64,000 nt of DNA. It comes from Coccinella septempunctata. Its lineage: Eukaryota; Arthropoda; Insecta; Coleoptera; Coccinellidae. Under the pieces are notes generated by a model. It ran no database searches. It was not told where the DNA came from and worked only from the letters and a program-made list of their open reading frames with translations. Made by a program: the position numbers and the translations under genes. Of this stretch, positions 10,567 through 22,262 are shown piece after piece. Within the stretch, counting starts at the first letter, position 1, and every line of letters starts with the position of its first letter. Location: positions 5,684,501 to 5,748,500 of the forward strand of contig NC_058196.1 of NCBI RefSeq assembly GCF_907165205.1. The letters are read 5' to 3'.

Positions 10567-12511
10567 TGATCATCTAGGACAGCAGCTGTATTTCTATTCT
10601 AAGTATAAGAAACCAATTCCAATAAAAAAGAGAGATATCAGTCAAGAAAATATTATCAAATTTGTGGATACACTGAAGGAATATGATTGGGCGGAGGTAT
10701 ATTCCTGTCCGGCTCAGGACGTTCAGAGACAATTTAAGATTTTCATGAATATTTTTATACCAATTTTTGACCAATCTTTCAGTAAAAAAATTTGCAGGCA
10801 AAGAAAAACAAGAGTTTATTATAAATCAGAAGACATAGAAAAACAAAAAGAGAAACTCGATATTCTTCACACACTAAAAACCGTAAATAGTAGGTATACG
10901 AAGTAATATAATGAGGCAAAAAAATTGTAAAATAAGCTACTTATCGAAAACAGATAGCGTATTTACTCTGATAAACTTTATAAAGCGGAAAACAAGTGCA
11001 AGGTAGTTTGGAATTTAGTCAAGGATATCAAGGGCCAGAAGAAGTCAGCAAATGTTGAAATAAAAGGGCATCCTACGGAAATTGCAAAAAAATTCAGTCA
11101 ACTTTTCTCAACACCAGCGATGAGCCCTAACCAGCAACCCATGGCAAATAGTGGCAACTCATATTCAAAAACTAAAAGAAATTGCAAATCAATCTTTTTG
11201 AGTCCGGTACTGGGGATTGAAATTCACGATATAATTCGTGAATTTAATAAGTTAAAGAAGAAATGGACCAGTGGGGTGGACGAGGTTCTAGTAATCATAT
11301 TGAAATCTTGGGCTCAAGAGATCAGCGAGCCTCTAGCATTCATTTACGGCACTCATTATGGCTACATAAGCAACCGTTCAACGAACACTGCAACAAACAG
11401 CTTCATAAATGAAATAATCTATGGATTTGAGAATAGGGAGTTTATACTGGTTGTATTTTTGGACCTAACGAAGGCCTTTGAGTCGGTTCTCCATGAGATT
11501 CTTTTGAAAAAACTGGGAATTAGGGGAAACGCACTCGAGTGGTTCGAATCATACTTGAAAAATCGAGCACAGGACATAGTAGTCGAATATGAAGGTGTAG
11601 ACTACTTTTCGGAGCTGGTCTACTTACTCGAAGTGGGAATCGGTCAGGGGGGTATTGTCGGCACTTTCTTATTCCTGGTTTTCGTAAATGATGCAGAGGA
11701 GGTTGTGACAGGCTTGAGATGTACTTTGGTGAACTTCGCTGACGACTTTAATTTGCTGATTCGAGAAAAGAACCAGGAACTTCTACAAGAACATTTCGGA
11801 TGTGTAGCGACCGCCTTATTTACTGGTTCGAAAGTAAACACCTCACCTTGAACGCAGCAAAAACTAGTGCAATTTTTTTTTTAAAATAATAAACCAAAAC
11901 ATTCAGTGGAACCTGCATATTGAGGGTCTGAGAGGAAGATTGAACTCGGTTCTTTATTCTCTGCGAGTATTGAAACCTTACTCTGACCAGGACACTTTAA
12001 AAACTGTGTACTGAGTTTTCAGTCAACACTAAGATTTGGAATAATTTTCTGGGGAAGTAGAGGGGAGGCCAACGAGCTATTCATATTGCAAAAACGCACC
12101 CTTCGAACCATTTTGAATCTCAAACCCTTAGAATCTTGCAGAAATCGCTTCCGAGAGAACAAAATCCTCACTTTGACAGGTCTCTACTTATATGAATTAA
12201 TTATGTTTTTCTTCAAGAGCAAGAATTCGATTAGACACCTTAAATCACGAAGCGAAAGGAATTTAAATTACAATTACCCAAAACATCGGCTGACTAAATT
12301 CGAGAAAGGATGCTTATATTCGGGTATATCAGCTTTTAAGTTTTAAGTTGCCCCAATAATAAAAGCAATAAATACCGAAAAACTGTTTGAAAATCAGGTC
12401 AAGCAATTATTACTGGATGTGGAGCCATATTCCTTGTCAGAGTTTTCAGCACATAATTGTTGTATGTACACTTGCTTTCGAAACCTTACATGGATGAACT
12501 TGTGCTCATGA
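10567..12511 (+). pseudogene. Non-LTR reverse transcriptase ORF2 remnant
   Basis: Open pieces at 10,567-10,903, 11,120-11,851 and 12,086-12,346 are in register with one ancestral ORF2. Visible motifs are VVFLDLTKAFE (first catalytic aspartate kept, near 11,450) and NFADDFNLL (FADD, near 11,730). The conserved GVPQGS box reads GIGQGG, which is abnormal. The text jumps from EPLAFI to YGTHYGYISNRST at about 11,345, implying a deletion between fingers and palm. The C-terminal region after 12,086 is frame-shifted and ends DVEPYSLSEF, like the 3.4-kb copy. It is not functional. Confidence 0.8.
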
Positions 12512-12535
12512 GCGCAATAATTATGATAAGAGTCT

Positions 12536-13930
12536 ATGAGTCTTCAATCGTTAGTTTGAGTCAATTTATAACTATCAAACTTTTTTTTTCCAGGTGGATT
12601 CTCAATTGATTGTCCGAGAGTTCGAGGTGAGTTGATTTTCATTACATCTTCAAATTGCTATCATAAAATGATAGAAATGAAAACAGATAGAGACTACTTC
12701 ATTCTCTCATATCATCAGAGTTTTCAAAATATTTATACATCATTCCTCTGTTCATATGAGAAGTTTAAATATGTTATTACGAGCAGAATTTTCTGTTCGT
12801 ATCGAAGCCTGCTCACTTTCCTTTCGGCTATTTTGGCTACTCTCAAGTCTAAGTCCGTCAAATCTATGAAAGTCAAACAGTGCTCACTGTTCCTTGTTCC
12901 AAACATTTCAGCAGTTTAAGGCTTCCTTCCTTCGTGTTTGAGTTGATAATTATTCGGATTCCGGTCTGTACTCACTGGGCGACAATTAATTGTCAATCAG
13001 GAAGAACGAGAAATAAAAATATCAATAAAAAGTTTAGAAGACTGCATTTCATATTTTGTAAACATGACCAGTTCTATCAACTATGACATATTACATAACA
13101 TAACACAATAATGCATAAATACTGATTTTTCACTTGAAGTATTACTTGACAATGATTCCATAAACGTATCTATGTCTGCTGTTGATTTGTCGAGAGACAA
13201 ACCTATACGTAGTGTTTGCCATTTTGTGAAAACGTAACATACCATCATTATCAGAACTGTTCCATTGTTCTGAAAAATTTTCTGTTCACAACTCCGGTTT
13301 ATTGAATGGAACAATTTTTCAATATATCCGCGAATTGTAAATTCCATCCATGCCTATGTCAGCAAATTATCGAGTTCATCACTATTTTGCTGTAAAGACT
13401 TCAAATGAAAAATGTTTGTTTCTACATAATACAAACTTTGTACTTTTGTACAGATTTGCTAGATGAAATTGGTAGAATTAGATAGGTGCCATTAAGAAAT
13501 AATAGAATTAGATAGGTGCCATTAAGAAATCATACACAGAAGGTGAAATGTTTCAAATGAGACATTGATTGTTCCAAATTGATAGAGTATATTTTCTCTT
13601 CGATGCTTAACAAAGAAAATGAAATGAACTATTTCCAGAGAAAATAATTCAAATTATTTTGGGAAATGATTACTGAAGGTCTTTTAATTGAAAGGTAATT
13701 TGTAGAGGAATAATTTTATTCATTTGTATCATGGATGCGAAAATGAGTTCAAAAGCTATCTCTTTCATGTGAGTGCTTTTCGCTATTCTTCTTCCAAAAT
13801 TTTAAACATACATATTGTTAGGACAAAGCAAGTATACTTTTGTTTTTCTATTTCCTCTCATCTAATGGAAAATTTATGGTATCTACTGGCAATTGCGCTA
13901 TGCGCATGTGAGTGAGGGTGAGCCACCCCA
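12536..13930. other. Non-coding stretch
   Basis: No gene is supported. It contains the 30-bp tandem duplication listed separately at 13,471-13,530. Short ORFs here carry no recognisable domain. Confidence 0.5.
13471..13530. repeat. 30-bp tandem duplication
   Basis: The block 13,471-13,500 is repeated at 13,501-13,530 with almost no change; the shared core is GAATTAGATAGGTGCCATTA. Confidence 0.85.
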
Positions 13931-14692
13931 ATGTGCCTTCGCCTACCCCCCGGGTATCCACACCAGCAGGGTACGTTAATGACAGTAGGGGTGGAACTCA
14001 GACTCGGGTATAAGAAGGATGTAGACGGAAAACTGAAGTTCCAATATTATATAAAAAAAATAACGGCGTGTCGTCTTACCTCTGGTTCTATATTCGGCCA
14101 CTTACACTCGTGAAACTCGACAAAAAGACTCGCCCCAGCTGTGGTGACGGAGAAAAAAAAAGGAAAAAAAATTGAACTCTAAGAAAATGAAACCCCAAAA
14201 AAAAGCAATCTTCTAGAACAATTCGGCGGACGGCACTAAGCAATCGCAGATCAATCTGAGTCGACGGTCGGGAAAATAACTCTTAAGGCAACACTCGGTG
14301 AGTTAATCGTAAGTGAAGTGGCCTGCGGGGGAACATCTGATTTCATACCCACAGGGGGTCTGCGGAAATCAGATGTGCCCGACAGTCGAAATTCGGTAAA
14401 TTTCCGTCGATGAAAATGTCTTAATTTCGACTTATCTGTGCTAGCGAACAAAAAAAACTCGGTTATCTTCCTATTCAGGATGTTTTATACGGTGCGACAT
14501 CGTTTTTAGGAAATAAAAACGGAATAAAAACGGTACGGTATGTTTACAATTCCGAACGATGTCGGAATCCTGAATTGGAAATTCGAAAAGATTTCTCGGA
14601 AAATTAATTCAAAACAAAATTATTTAAAAATGAAAACTAAAATAATTATTCTAAAATGAGGGGGTAGGTTTGAAAACTACCCTCTCGTTACA
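13930..14692 (-). mobile_element. Probable LTR (Ty3/gypsy-like), minus strand
   Basis: Read on the minus strand, a purine- and G-rich tract (14,693-14,707) is followed immediately by TGTAACG at 14,692. That is the arrangement of polypurine tract and LTR start at the 3' end of an LTR retrotransposon. About 200 bp into the LTR a TATAAAA box (14,483-14,489) would be the promoter. A 12-bp stem hairpin follows (14,333-14,344 with 14,365-14,376). The far end of the LTR and the target duplication were not found, and no pol text is visible upstream, so family and left boundary are tentative. Confidence 0.4.
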
Positions 14693-15132
14693 TCCCCCGG
14701 GCTCCGGTTGAAAAATTGAATCCACGATGAAATAGGGGATTAAATTTTTCACGGTGAAATCTACTAAGTCTAATAAGTCCGGTTAACGGTCTGACTATTC
14801 ACGGCAAGACAATTGAGATCGGATTTACATTAAACAAGTTCACCTAATCTACTCCAGGTGGCGTATACTCGGCTAATGCAATCTCGGTTGCTCCCACTCT
14901 ATGGTCCGCGTTGACGGCGCGCTTGTATGTCGAAGTTCTGTGTTCTATCAGCTAACCTCGAAAGTCCAATTGTCAAATTTCGCCAGGTGGTTCCAAATTT
15001 CGATTTCCATTGGCTCATCATCATCCGCAGATAATGAAATCAACGAATGTTACGATCTAAATCGAACTAAAAAACCACCATCGCTCAAAGTATTACCAGA
15101 AATTTCATTCGAAATTCGAAAAATAATATTCA
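14693..15132. other. Possible internal region of the LTR element
   Basis: This stretch lies on the internal side of the polypurine tract and is richer in GC than the genome around it, but no reading frame matches a known Pol or Env. Positions 15,025-15,066 resemble the arm of the foldback element at 55-130 (a GTTACGATCTAAATCGAAC core). Confidence 0.3.
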
Positions 15133-15730
15133 AACTACCATAATCGGCAACTCTAAGAAGTGCATAAGCTTGAACTCATCTTCCGTTTTGATGGCCAACA
15201 GAGTGATTGATAACATTCGTAAACTGAATGAGTTCAGCTATAGGCATCGTAATTTGTCACGTCATTTCATGTTCTTAATTGAAACATCGATTAGGCTTAA
15301 CGTCAGGTTTTCCAAACTGTCTGCCATCATGAAATGAATCAGGTATTTACTGGGAATTAATTCTCAACGTTGAATTATTACCACTAAACATATCAGATTT
15401 GGATTGATAGTTGCTTCAACGCCCGAAAAAGATTATGGAGCTGGCAATATATCAAATCTAGGTGTTGAGTGCTGTATCGTTGAAGTCAAAACAGTTTTGT
15501 TCAGTTTATCATGTTCTGTGGACAAATTATCCTTCCAAACATCTCAATTGAAAGTTCTGCTATGAAATCAATATTATTTTGAAGAGTGTAAATCTAGCAT
15601 TCAGATATGGAAACAGCTATATCCAGTACTTTTCCACAAATATTCTGTCATTAATTTAGAAACATTCATATAACTTACAATTGTTGTATAGTTATTTTCA
15701 ACCAACACTCCTCTTCCTTTATTGGATATA
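15133..15730. other. Non-coding stretch
   Basis: AT-rich DNA with no supported gene or element boundary. Confidence 0.5.
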
Positions 15731-15732
15731 TA

Positions 15733-17093
15733 CAGGGTGTCCGGGGAGTAACTGTACATACTCATACCAGATATAGAGTTGGACTAGCTGATTACGGATT
15801 TACTATAAAAAATTAATTTCTGGATTTCCCTAGAAAACTACAGGGTGATTTTCCAACTTCATGGAAATTCTTAGATCATCATAAAATCCAAACTTATTGA
15901 TGGATATTATTGAAACTTAGGAGGTTATTAACACATGCTAAGGTTGAGTTAGAAAGATATCCATTATTCCATTATTCCAGGGCCGGACTCATTAATCTTC
16001 ATATAAAGTGTTCAGGGTAAAAAAACACTTTGTATTTCGAATTACAAATAATTGATTCGCTTTTTAGAAAGAAGCTAAATTATGCTTCAATTTTTGGTAT
16101 CGCTCAAAGTTGTCACATCAACAATTATTTTCTTATGAATTTCTTAATTTGGAAAAAGTTCGAAAATTGCAATTTATTTACCTGAACAGGACTTACTCAT
16201 CTTGTGCAGGTCGAAAGTAAATAATAAATTTCCTTAAAAAAGTCACTGAAGGTGAAGAAGGCTATCATAATTTTACTTTGAGGGAGTAAATGAAGGTATT
16301 TTGAAAAAAAAAATTGGTGATGTGTATAGGGTACACAGAAGCATATTTCAAAATTATTCTTATGTATACCGGGTGTACGACAACAATGATATAGACCAAA
16401 GTTACACTTCTTCCAATGTAAAAACCTCTATATGAATTCAAAATTGGTATGGCAAGTTCAAATAATCATGAGTTTCATGATTTTCAGTTTGGGAGAATGT
16501 TACAAAATATCTAACTAGATTCAAAGATCGAGCTCAAAAATGCTCAGAAATGAAGTGCTTATTAAAGCTCTGAACTTTTTTGCAAATTTTCTACTAATAC
16601 TTTCGCATTTTATATTCAAACATGAGATTTTCAGTTCTCTTCATGGTGAGAAATTCAATTTTTCGAACTTTATCCAAATTCAAAAATTCATAAAAAAATA
16701 ATTGTTGATGTGACAAGTTTGAATGATACCAAAAATTGAAGCATAATTCAGGTTCTTCCTAAAAAGCGAATCAATTATTTCTAATTCGAAATACAAAGTA
16801 TTTTTTTACCCTGAACACTTTAAATGAAGATTTATGAGTCCAGCCCTGGAATAATGAAATAATTTATATATTTCTGACTTGACCTTAGCATGTTTCAATA
16901 ACCTACCAAGTTTCAATAATATCCGTCAATAAGTTTGGATTTTATGATGGTCTAAGTATTTCCATGAAGTTGGAAAATCACCCTGTAGCTTTCTAGGGAA
17001 ATCCAGAAATTAATTTTTTAGAGTCAATCGGTAACCAGCTAGTCCAACTCTATCTCTGGTAAGAGTATGTACAGTTATTCCCCGGACACCCTG
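15733..17093. mobile_element. TA-flanked palindromic element with ~440-bp inverted arms
   Basis: The element starts CAGGGTGTCCGGGGAGTAA and ends with its inverse, flanked by TA (15,731-15,732; 17,094-17,095). The left arm (15,733 to about 16,175) is matched along its length by the reverse complement of about 16,640-17,093, with scattered mismatches. Only about 460 bp in the middle is unpaired, and it contains no transposase. TA duplications and CAGGGTG ends link it to the 33,809 and 52,402 elements. Folded as RNA or single-stranded DNA it would make one very long hairpin. Confidence 0.85.
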
Positions 17094-17094
17094 T

Positions 17095-19155
17095 ATCGAC
17101 CCTCTCCGTACTTGTCTGATACTTGTGTGCACGGTTTATTACAGTTACTTCTGAGCAATACCAAAATTTACTGACTGGTGACTTTAATCTTCCGGATGTC
17201 GAATGGACGCTTATAGCGATGCCATCTCAGAACTTGCCCTCCTTGCCTTATGCCGATTTTGTTCACAGTTCCGGTTGCCAACAAGTTCCTCAACCAACTA
17301 GATACAGATCCGGTCAGACATCTTCACTTCTTGATCTCTTTATAGTTTCTAATCCTAACATCAACTCGGGAATAAATTATCTGCCACCTTCGGGGAAATC
17401 TGACCCACACCCGTTTCCTCCTATGAGCTCAGGGTGGAGAAAACTTTGAGATTTATCGACTACGATGGGGTTTCTTTTAATCTCAGTTCTATCGACTGGT
17501 CCAACATCATTAACGACTCAGACATTGATACGACGTGGAGCATATTTCTGAAAAAACCACGAGAAGATGTTTCAATTAATGAACAGATAACTATAGTACG
17601 AACACACCCATGTAAACCGTGGACTAATGAGTGTATTCTATACCTTGTCAGATAGAATACATCTTTGAGAAGAAAATTCATTCGAAACAGACCAGCAGAG
17701 AATTATGAAGAAAAACTGGTCACTTCTGGAAATAAGAAGTATCATCATTTGAGTATGAGAGATCCTAAATCAACTCAAATGTTGGTATTCCTACTGTAGA
17801 TGAGCAATCAGGGAAATTGTGTAGCACTTACATCGAGTCAGCTAACGTTATATCCGAAACCTTCGTTTCTAATATTACTGTGGAGCCGATGGATACTATT
17901 CCTACTCTTCATGTATACAGCATAGCTTCAGACATACCAGACATCGCGATTACTCAAAAAATCATGAAAAAGTATGTATCAGATTTGAAGGTGGATACAG
18001 CGCCAGATAAAGAGTTAATCCCAAGGTCTCAGCACGGAGTCTTACAAAAACGCTCCTCAAAGACGAACCTCCTCTAATACGTTGCCGAATAGACTAAGGC
18101 CTTGGACTATGGATCTCCTGTTAACGTGATATACTTGGATTATTCTAGGACATTCGATAAGCTGCCTAACAGGCGTCTCCTCGACAAGTTGAAACATCTT
18201 GCTGTTGGAGGGGGAGTGTTGCGCAGGCTTAAGTTCTCAGTGCTTATACCACCACTGAGAAAGTGGTCACATCGGGTGTTCCTCCAGAATCAGTTTTGGG
18301 ACTTATCCTATTCGTTTTATATGTTTCTGATTTGACTCCACTTATTCGGTCCTTTATCTCTACATTTGCTGATGATACTAAACTATATGGCCTTCCTCTT
18401 CTACAGGGTGATCTTCATCAAGGAGACATTGACATCTTATGAATAGTGCCTTGCCTGAATGATGCCACTGAATCTCAGCAATTGTTCTGTACCTCACATA
18501 GGCAAAAACTTCTTGTTGAAGTAAGAGTTGCTGTGGATTCGGATTTTTGCTGGTCTTACCGTGAGGCAGCAGTTGCTAGAAAAGCGAGGCAGGTCGGCTT
18601 CTTTTTGGCTAAGACTTCAGAAACTCGATTATTAAAACGTGGAAGTTCTTATATGTACATAGAACATATATTCGCCCCATTATGGAGTATGCTGGACAGA
18701 TGTGGTGGACGTCAACCAAGTTTGATGAAAATTTACTAGAATCCGTTGAACGTTGGACCACGCGCTTGCCATACTCCTATCAGCGATCATCCTAAGAGGA
18801 TCGCATCCTTGGATTTGGTCTGTCTAGTTTTGCAGAGCGTCGGGTCAGGGGTGATCTCATTTTCACATTTCGTTCTGTGAATGGCCACTTTGGAGAGGAA
18901 GTCGAAAACATTTATCACCTTAACGTCCCCAACACTAATAGTTTGAGAGTCAGATCGCCCTTTTCAACAGTGTTCAATCAATGGAATCGTCTGCCAACTT
19001 CAGTTGTGGTGGCTGCCAATGTGAACGCCTTCAAGAACAGGTCGGAAGAAACGCGCATTTTGCTGTGATTTGTTCATTTCCTTTTTGTTTGGTTTTATAG
19101 GATTCCAATAACCTCAATCCTAATTGTAATTCAAATAAATAAATAAAAATAACAG
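17095..19155 (+). mobile_element. Decayed CR1-type non-LTR retrotransposon
   Basis: Endonuclease, linker, reverse transcriptase and C-terminal pieces follow in the correct order on the plus strand, ending in an AAATAAATAAATAAA tail near 19,150. The readable text begins within a few bases of the right end of the palindromic element. The 5' half of the endonuclease and all of ORF1 are missing, and I could not find them on the other side of that element. Many frameshifts are present. Confidence 0.75.
17097..19068 (+). pseudogene. CR1-type ORF2 remnant (endonuclease and RT)
   Basis: The endonuclease half shows YRPSP at the start, LTGDFNLPDVEW (17,168 onward) with its catalytic D/N pair, and SSLLDLFIVSNP. 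The linker reads KPWTNE near 17,620. Reverse transcriptase motifs are SQHGVLQKRSSKTNLL, VIYLDYSRTFDKLP (near 18,127), SVLGLILFVLYVSDL and STFADDTKLYG, with FADD at 18,365-18,376. The C-terminus has RRVRGDLIFTFRSVNG and FNQWNRLPTSVV, a hallmark ending of the CR1 clade. The GVPQGS box is damaged and at least four frame changes occur, so it is inactive. Confidence 0.8.
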
Positions 19156-19535
19156 AATAAATCTTCAAATTTCCAAGTGATGGACAATTTGTGGAAAACG
19201 TACCTCATGGAATCAACACCTCAATATGGTGTATGCTGAGGGCCAACTGTCTTCAAAACTTTTTTTTTTTTTTGGTGTAGCAGGGGGAAAATCTGCAAGA
19301 CAGACGAACCGCCCTCATCTCCTGAGGGGGAACAGTGTGGGGTTTCTCACTCTCCTGAGCTCGAGACCCACTAAAAACCCTACTGCTTCTTGAATTTTGG
19401 TTCCGGGCATTTGCCTATAAACCATTCATCTCTTGGTCGGTTTTCTTCTCGCACACTATCGTGCTGGGATTTGTGTGTTTATCCTTTATTGGATTAACAC
19501 TTTATTGAATTTTTCAATAAGTTTCTGTTGTTATT

Positions 19536-22262
19536 TTAATCTCTTTTTGATTGATCTTTTGTTCTCCTTCGGTAAATTCGCATTCTCCTTTTGTCTTCCT
19601 CTGGGTCGTAGTCCACTAGTCTCCTGAGTTCTTGATTCGGATGGTTTTTCGCTGTTTCGAATAATTTCTCTGCTTTTCTGTTCATCAATTCCGTTATGGT
19701 TTCCCATTTCAGGTCCTTATAAATCTGTCTATTCCTGACAAACCAAGGTGCATCTATTGCACATCGTAGCAGCTTGTTTTCAGTGGCCTGAATTTTTTTG
19801 ATATGGCTCTTTGCCGCGAAACCCCAGGCAACTGATCCATAAGTCAGTTGAGGCATAGCAACGGCTTTGATTATCTTCAATTTTGTCTCTTTCGACATGT
19901 GGCTTCTTCTTCCTATCAGAGGATAGAGTCTATTCATCGCTGCTTTCGTTTTGTCGATTGCTTGTTTGATATGACTTTTCCAGGTAAGTCCTTTGTCAAG
20001 CGTTATTCCTAAATATTTGGCTTCATTTTTACAGTCGATTTCTTCGCCGTCAACATCCAGTTTTGTTGTGGGTCGCAGTCTTCTCTTCTGTAGTAATATT
20101 GCTTGGCTCTTTTGTCCATTGAGCTTGATTTTCCACTTTATGCACCAGTCATTTGTTTCGTCAATCGACTCTTGTAGAACTCGTTCAATCATTTCAGGGT
20201 TTCGGTGTCGAGTTGCTATGCCTGTATCGTCAGCATATAACGTTAGCATAGTTCTTGGATTTTTCGGAATATCGTGGATGTATATGTTGTACAGAAGTGG
20301 CCCAAGTACTGATCCTTGGGGTACTCCAGCCTCTATATCTCTTGTTGAGGAGCATTCTCCTCCCACTTTTACGTAAAATCTTCTATTTTTGAGATAATTC
20401 CTGATCAACTTGCATATTTTGATCGAATATCCAGCACATCTCATCTTATATATTAATCCTTCATGCCATACTCTGTCGAATGCTCTGGCGACGTCTAGTA
20501 AAATGAGACCTGTAGCTTGTTTATTTTGGAATCCCTCTGTTATGTACTCTGTGAGCCTTAATAATTGTTGTTCTGTTGAATGCTCTCTTCTGAATCCGAA
20601 CTGTTCTGGTGGTATTAGTTCCAGATTTTCGGTTTCCTCGTTTAGCCTCGTGGCGATAATTCTTTCTACTACTATTCCTAACGCCGACAGTAGACTTATC
20701 GGTCTGTAGTTTTGTGGAAACTTCTTCTCTTTGAATGGTTTATTGAATACTATGACTTCTGCTGTTTTCCATTTTTCTGGGTAGTGTTCTGTCCTCATGA
20801 TTCCATTCGCGATATTTGTTAGAGCGGCTATTCCTTTTCTAGGTAATTTCTTTAACATAACATTCGTTATTTTATCGCTTCCGGGAGCTTTCCTCTTCTT
20901 CAAACTTCTAATTATTTCCCTGATTTCATTTGGCGATGTTGGCTTGTCTATTTCAGCAGTCGCTGGTAATTCATCCATTTCTTCATCATTTTCTTCAACC
21001 AGTTCTTCCAAATCTTCATTATCGTCGTCTATCCTGTAATTTATTCTCGATTCTCGTTCGATCGAGTCCGCCAATGCATCTGCCTTATATTATTATTATT
21101 GGTATAAGCCATTCCCCCTTTCTCCGTGTAGGGGTGGAATTTTAGTTTTTTCTCCTCGTAGGCTTTTTTGCATTCTCCATGCAGAATGATCGATTGTATT
21201 CAGTTCTTGTACCCTTTTGTTCCATCTGCTTGTTCTTAGAACTTTCAGGGCATTTTTCAGAACTTGGCTATGTCGGTTGAGGTTCCTTCTATTTAGATCA
21301 TTTTTGTTCATCCTATATATTCTTCTGAGTCTTCGATTTTCTTGTATAAGATCTTTTACTTCTTTAGTCGTATCGCCATGCGGATGACTTGGAGCTGGTC
21401 TCTTCACTCTTCTCGTGCTTTTTTCGTAAGCTTTCAATATACTCTCTTCCAGTTTATCAACCGCACATTCCAGATCGTCTGGAGTGTTTATTGTTGGAAT
21501 TTCTGTTATTTCCGATTGTAATAAATGGCTGTATTTAGTCCAATTGGTATATTCTCTTATTTCCAGCAGTTTTTCTCTTGGTTCTTCTCCAATCGTCAAT
21601 TCCACGGGATTGTGGTTTGAGGTTTCATCTTCCAAAGTTTCAATCGAGAATTCTTGAGTTATATTTTTCAATATCGCGATATCTATTACATCTGGTATTC
21701 CTCTTCCAAAAGCAAGATATGTCGGTAGCTCTGGTCCAATAACTATGGCATTTTGTTTTTCGACGAAATCCTTGAGTTTTTTGCCATTTCTATTCTCTGT
21801 TATGCTATTCCATAATGGGGATTTACAGTTGAAATCTCCGATGGAGATTTTCGGGTTTGATCCTTCCAACATGTTGTTTATCTCTTCTTCCAATAGATTG
21901 TTTCGTGGTGGCTTATACGCCGAGGTTATTTCGACTCTTTGTCGATTTAATTCGGCAACAATCGTCACTTTTTCTGTTTTTCCTTGTGTTTCGCTGGATC
22001 TACTTTTAAAGTAGTGTTTCAGATCTGTTCTCACCAATATTGCTACTCCTCCTCCGGTGTTTGTAATTCTGTCACATCTATATGTTTCATAATTCATGAA
22101 ATTCAGTCTTCTGTTCCGGTTTATTCTTGTTTCCTGTAGGGCTATAATATCAGGTTGTCTTTCTGATATTATTTGTTCTATCTCGGCTTTCCGAGTTTTG
22201 ATCCCGTTTATGTTCCACGAGATTATCTTGAGGGATTTCTTCCTAATATCCGTAAGGTACAT
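19536..22262 (-). pseudogene. Jockey ORF2 (AP endonuclease and RT) with internal stops
   Basis: Residues 1-240 are an apurinic-type endonuclease with SWNINGIKTR, LQETRI (catalytic E44), GDFNCKS and TSNHNPVEL (the H of SDH-type motifs). After a basic linker, three consecutive TAA codons at about 21,090-21,098 interrupt the frame. The frame then stays open to 19,536: SLKKRKAPGSDKI, NYRPISLLSALG, QFGFRREHSTEQQ, LILLDVARAFDRVW (catalytic D), GVPQGSVLGPLLYNIYI, LYADDTGIA (YADD) and KYLGITLDKGLTW. Both halves look otherwise intact, so the three stops are the main lesion. No RNase H domain is visible. Confidence 0.9.

Larger units (their letters stand above)
10090..12535 (+). mobile_element. Decayed non-LTR retrotransposon with internal deletions
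   Basis: An ORF1-like region (about 10,145-10,500) is followed by only the very end of an endonuclease domain (SDHLGQQLYF near 10,567), then the linker, reverse transcriptase and C-terminal region to about 12,510. Most of the endonuclease and part of the reverse transcriptase are missing. The C-terminal text (KILTLTGLYLYEL, PKHRLTKFEKGC) closely resembles the remnant at 2.8-3.4 kb. The 3' boundary is set at the AT-rich tail after 12,511 and is approximate. Confidence 0.75.
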
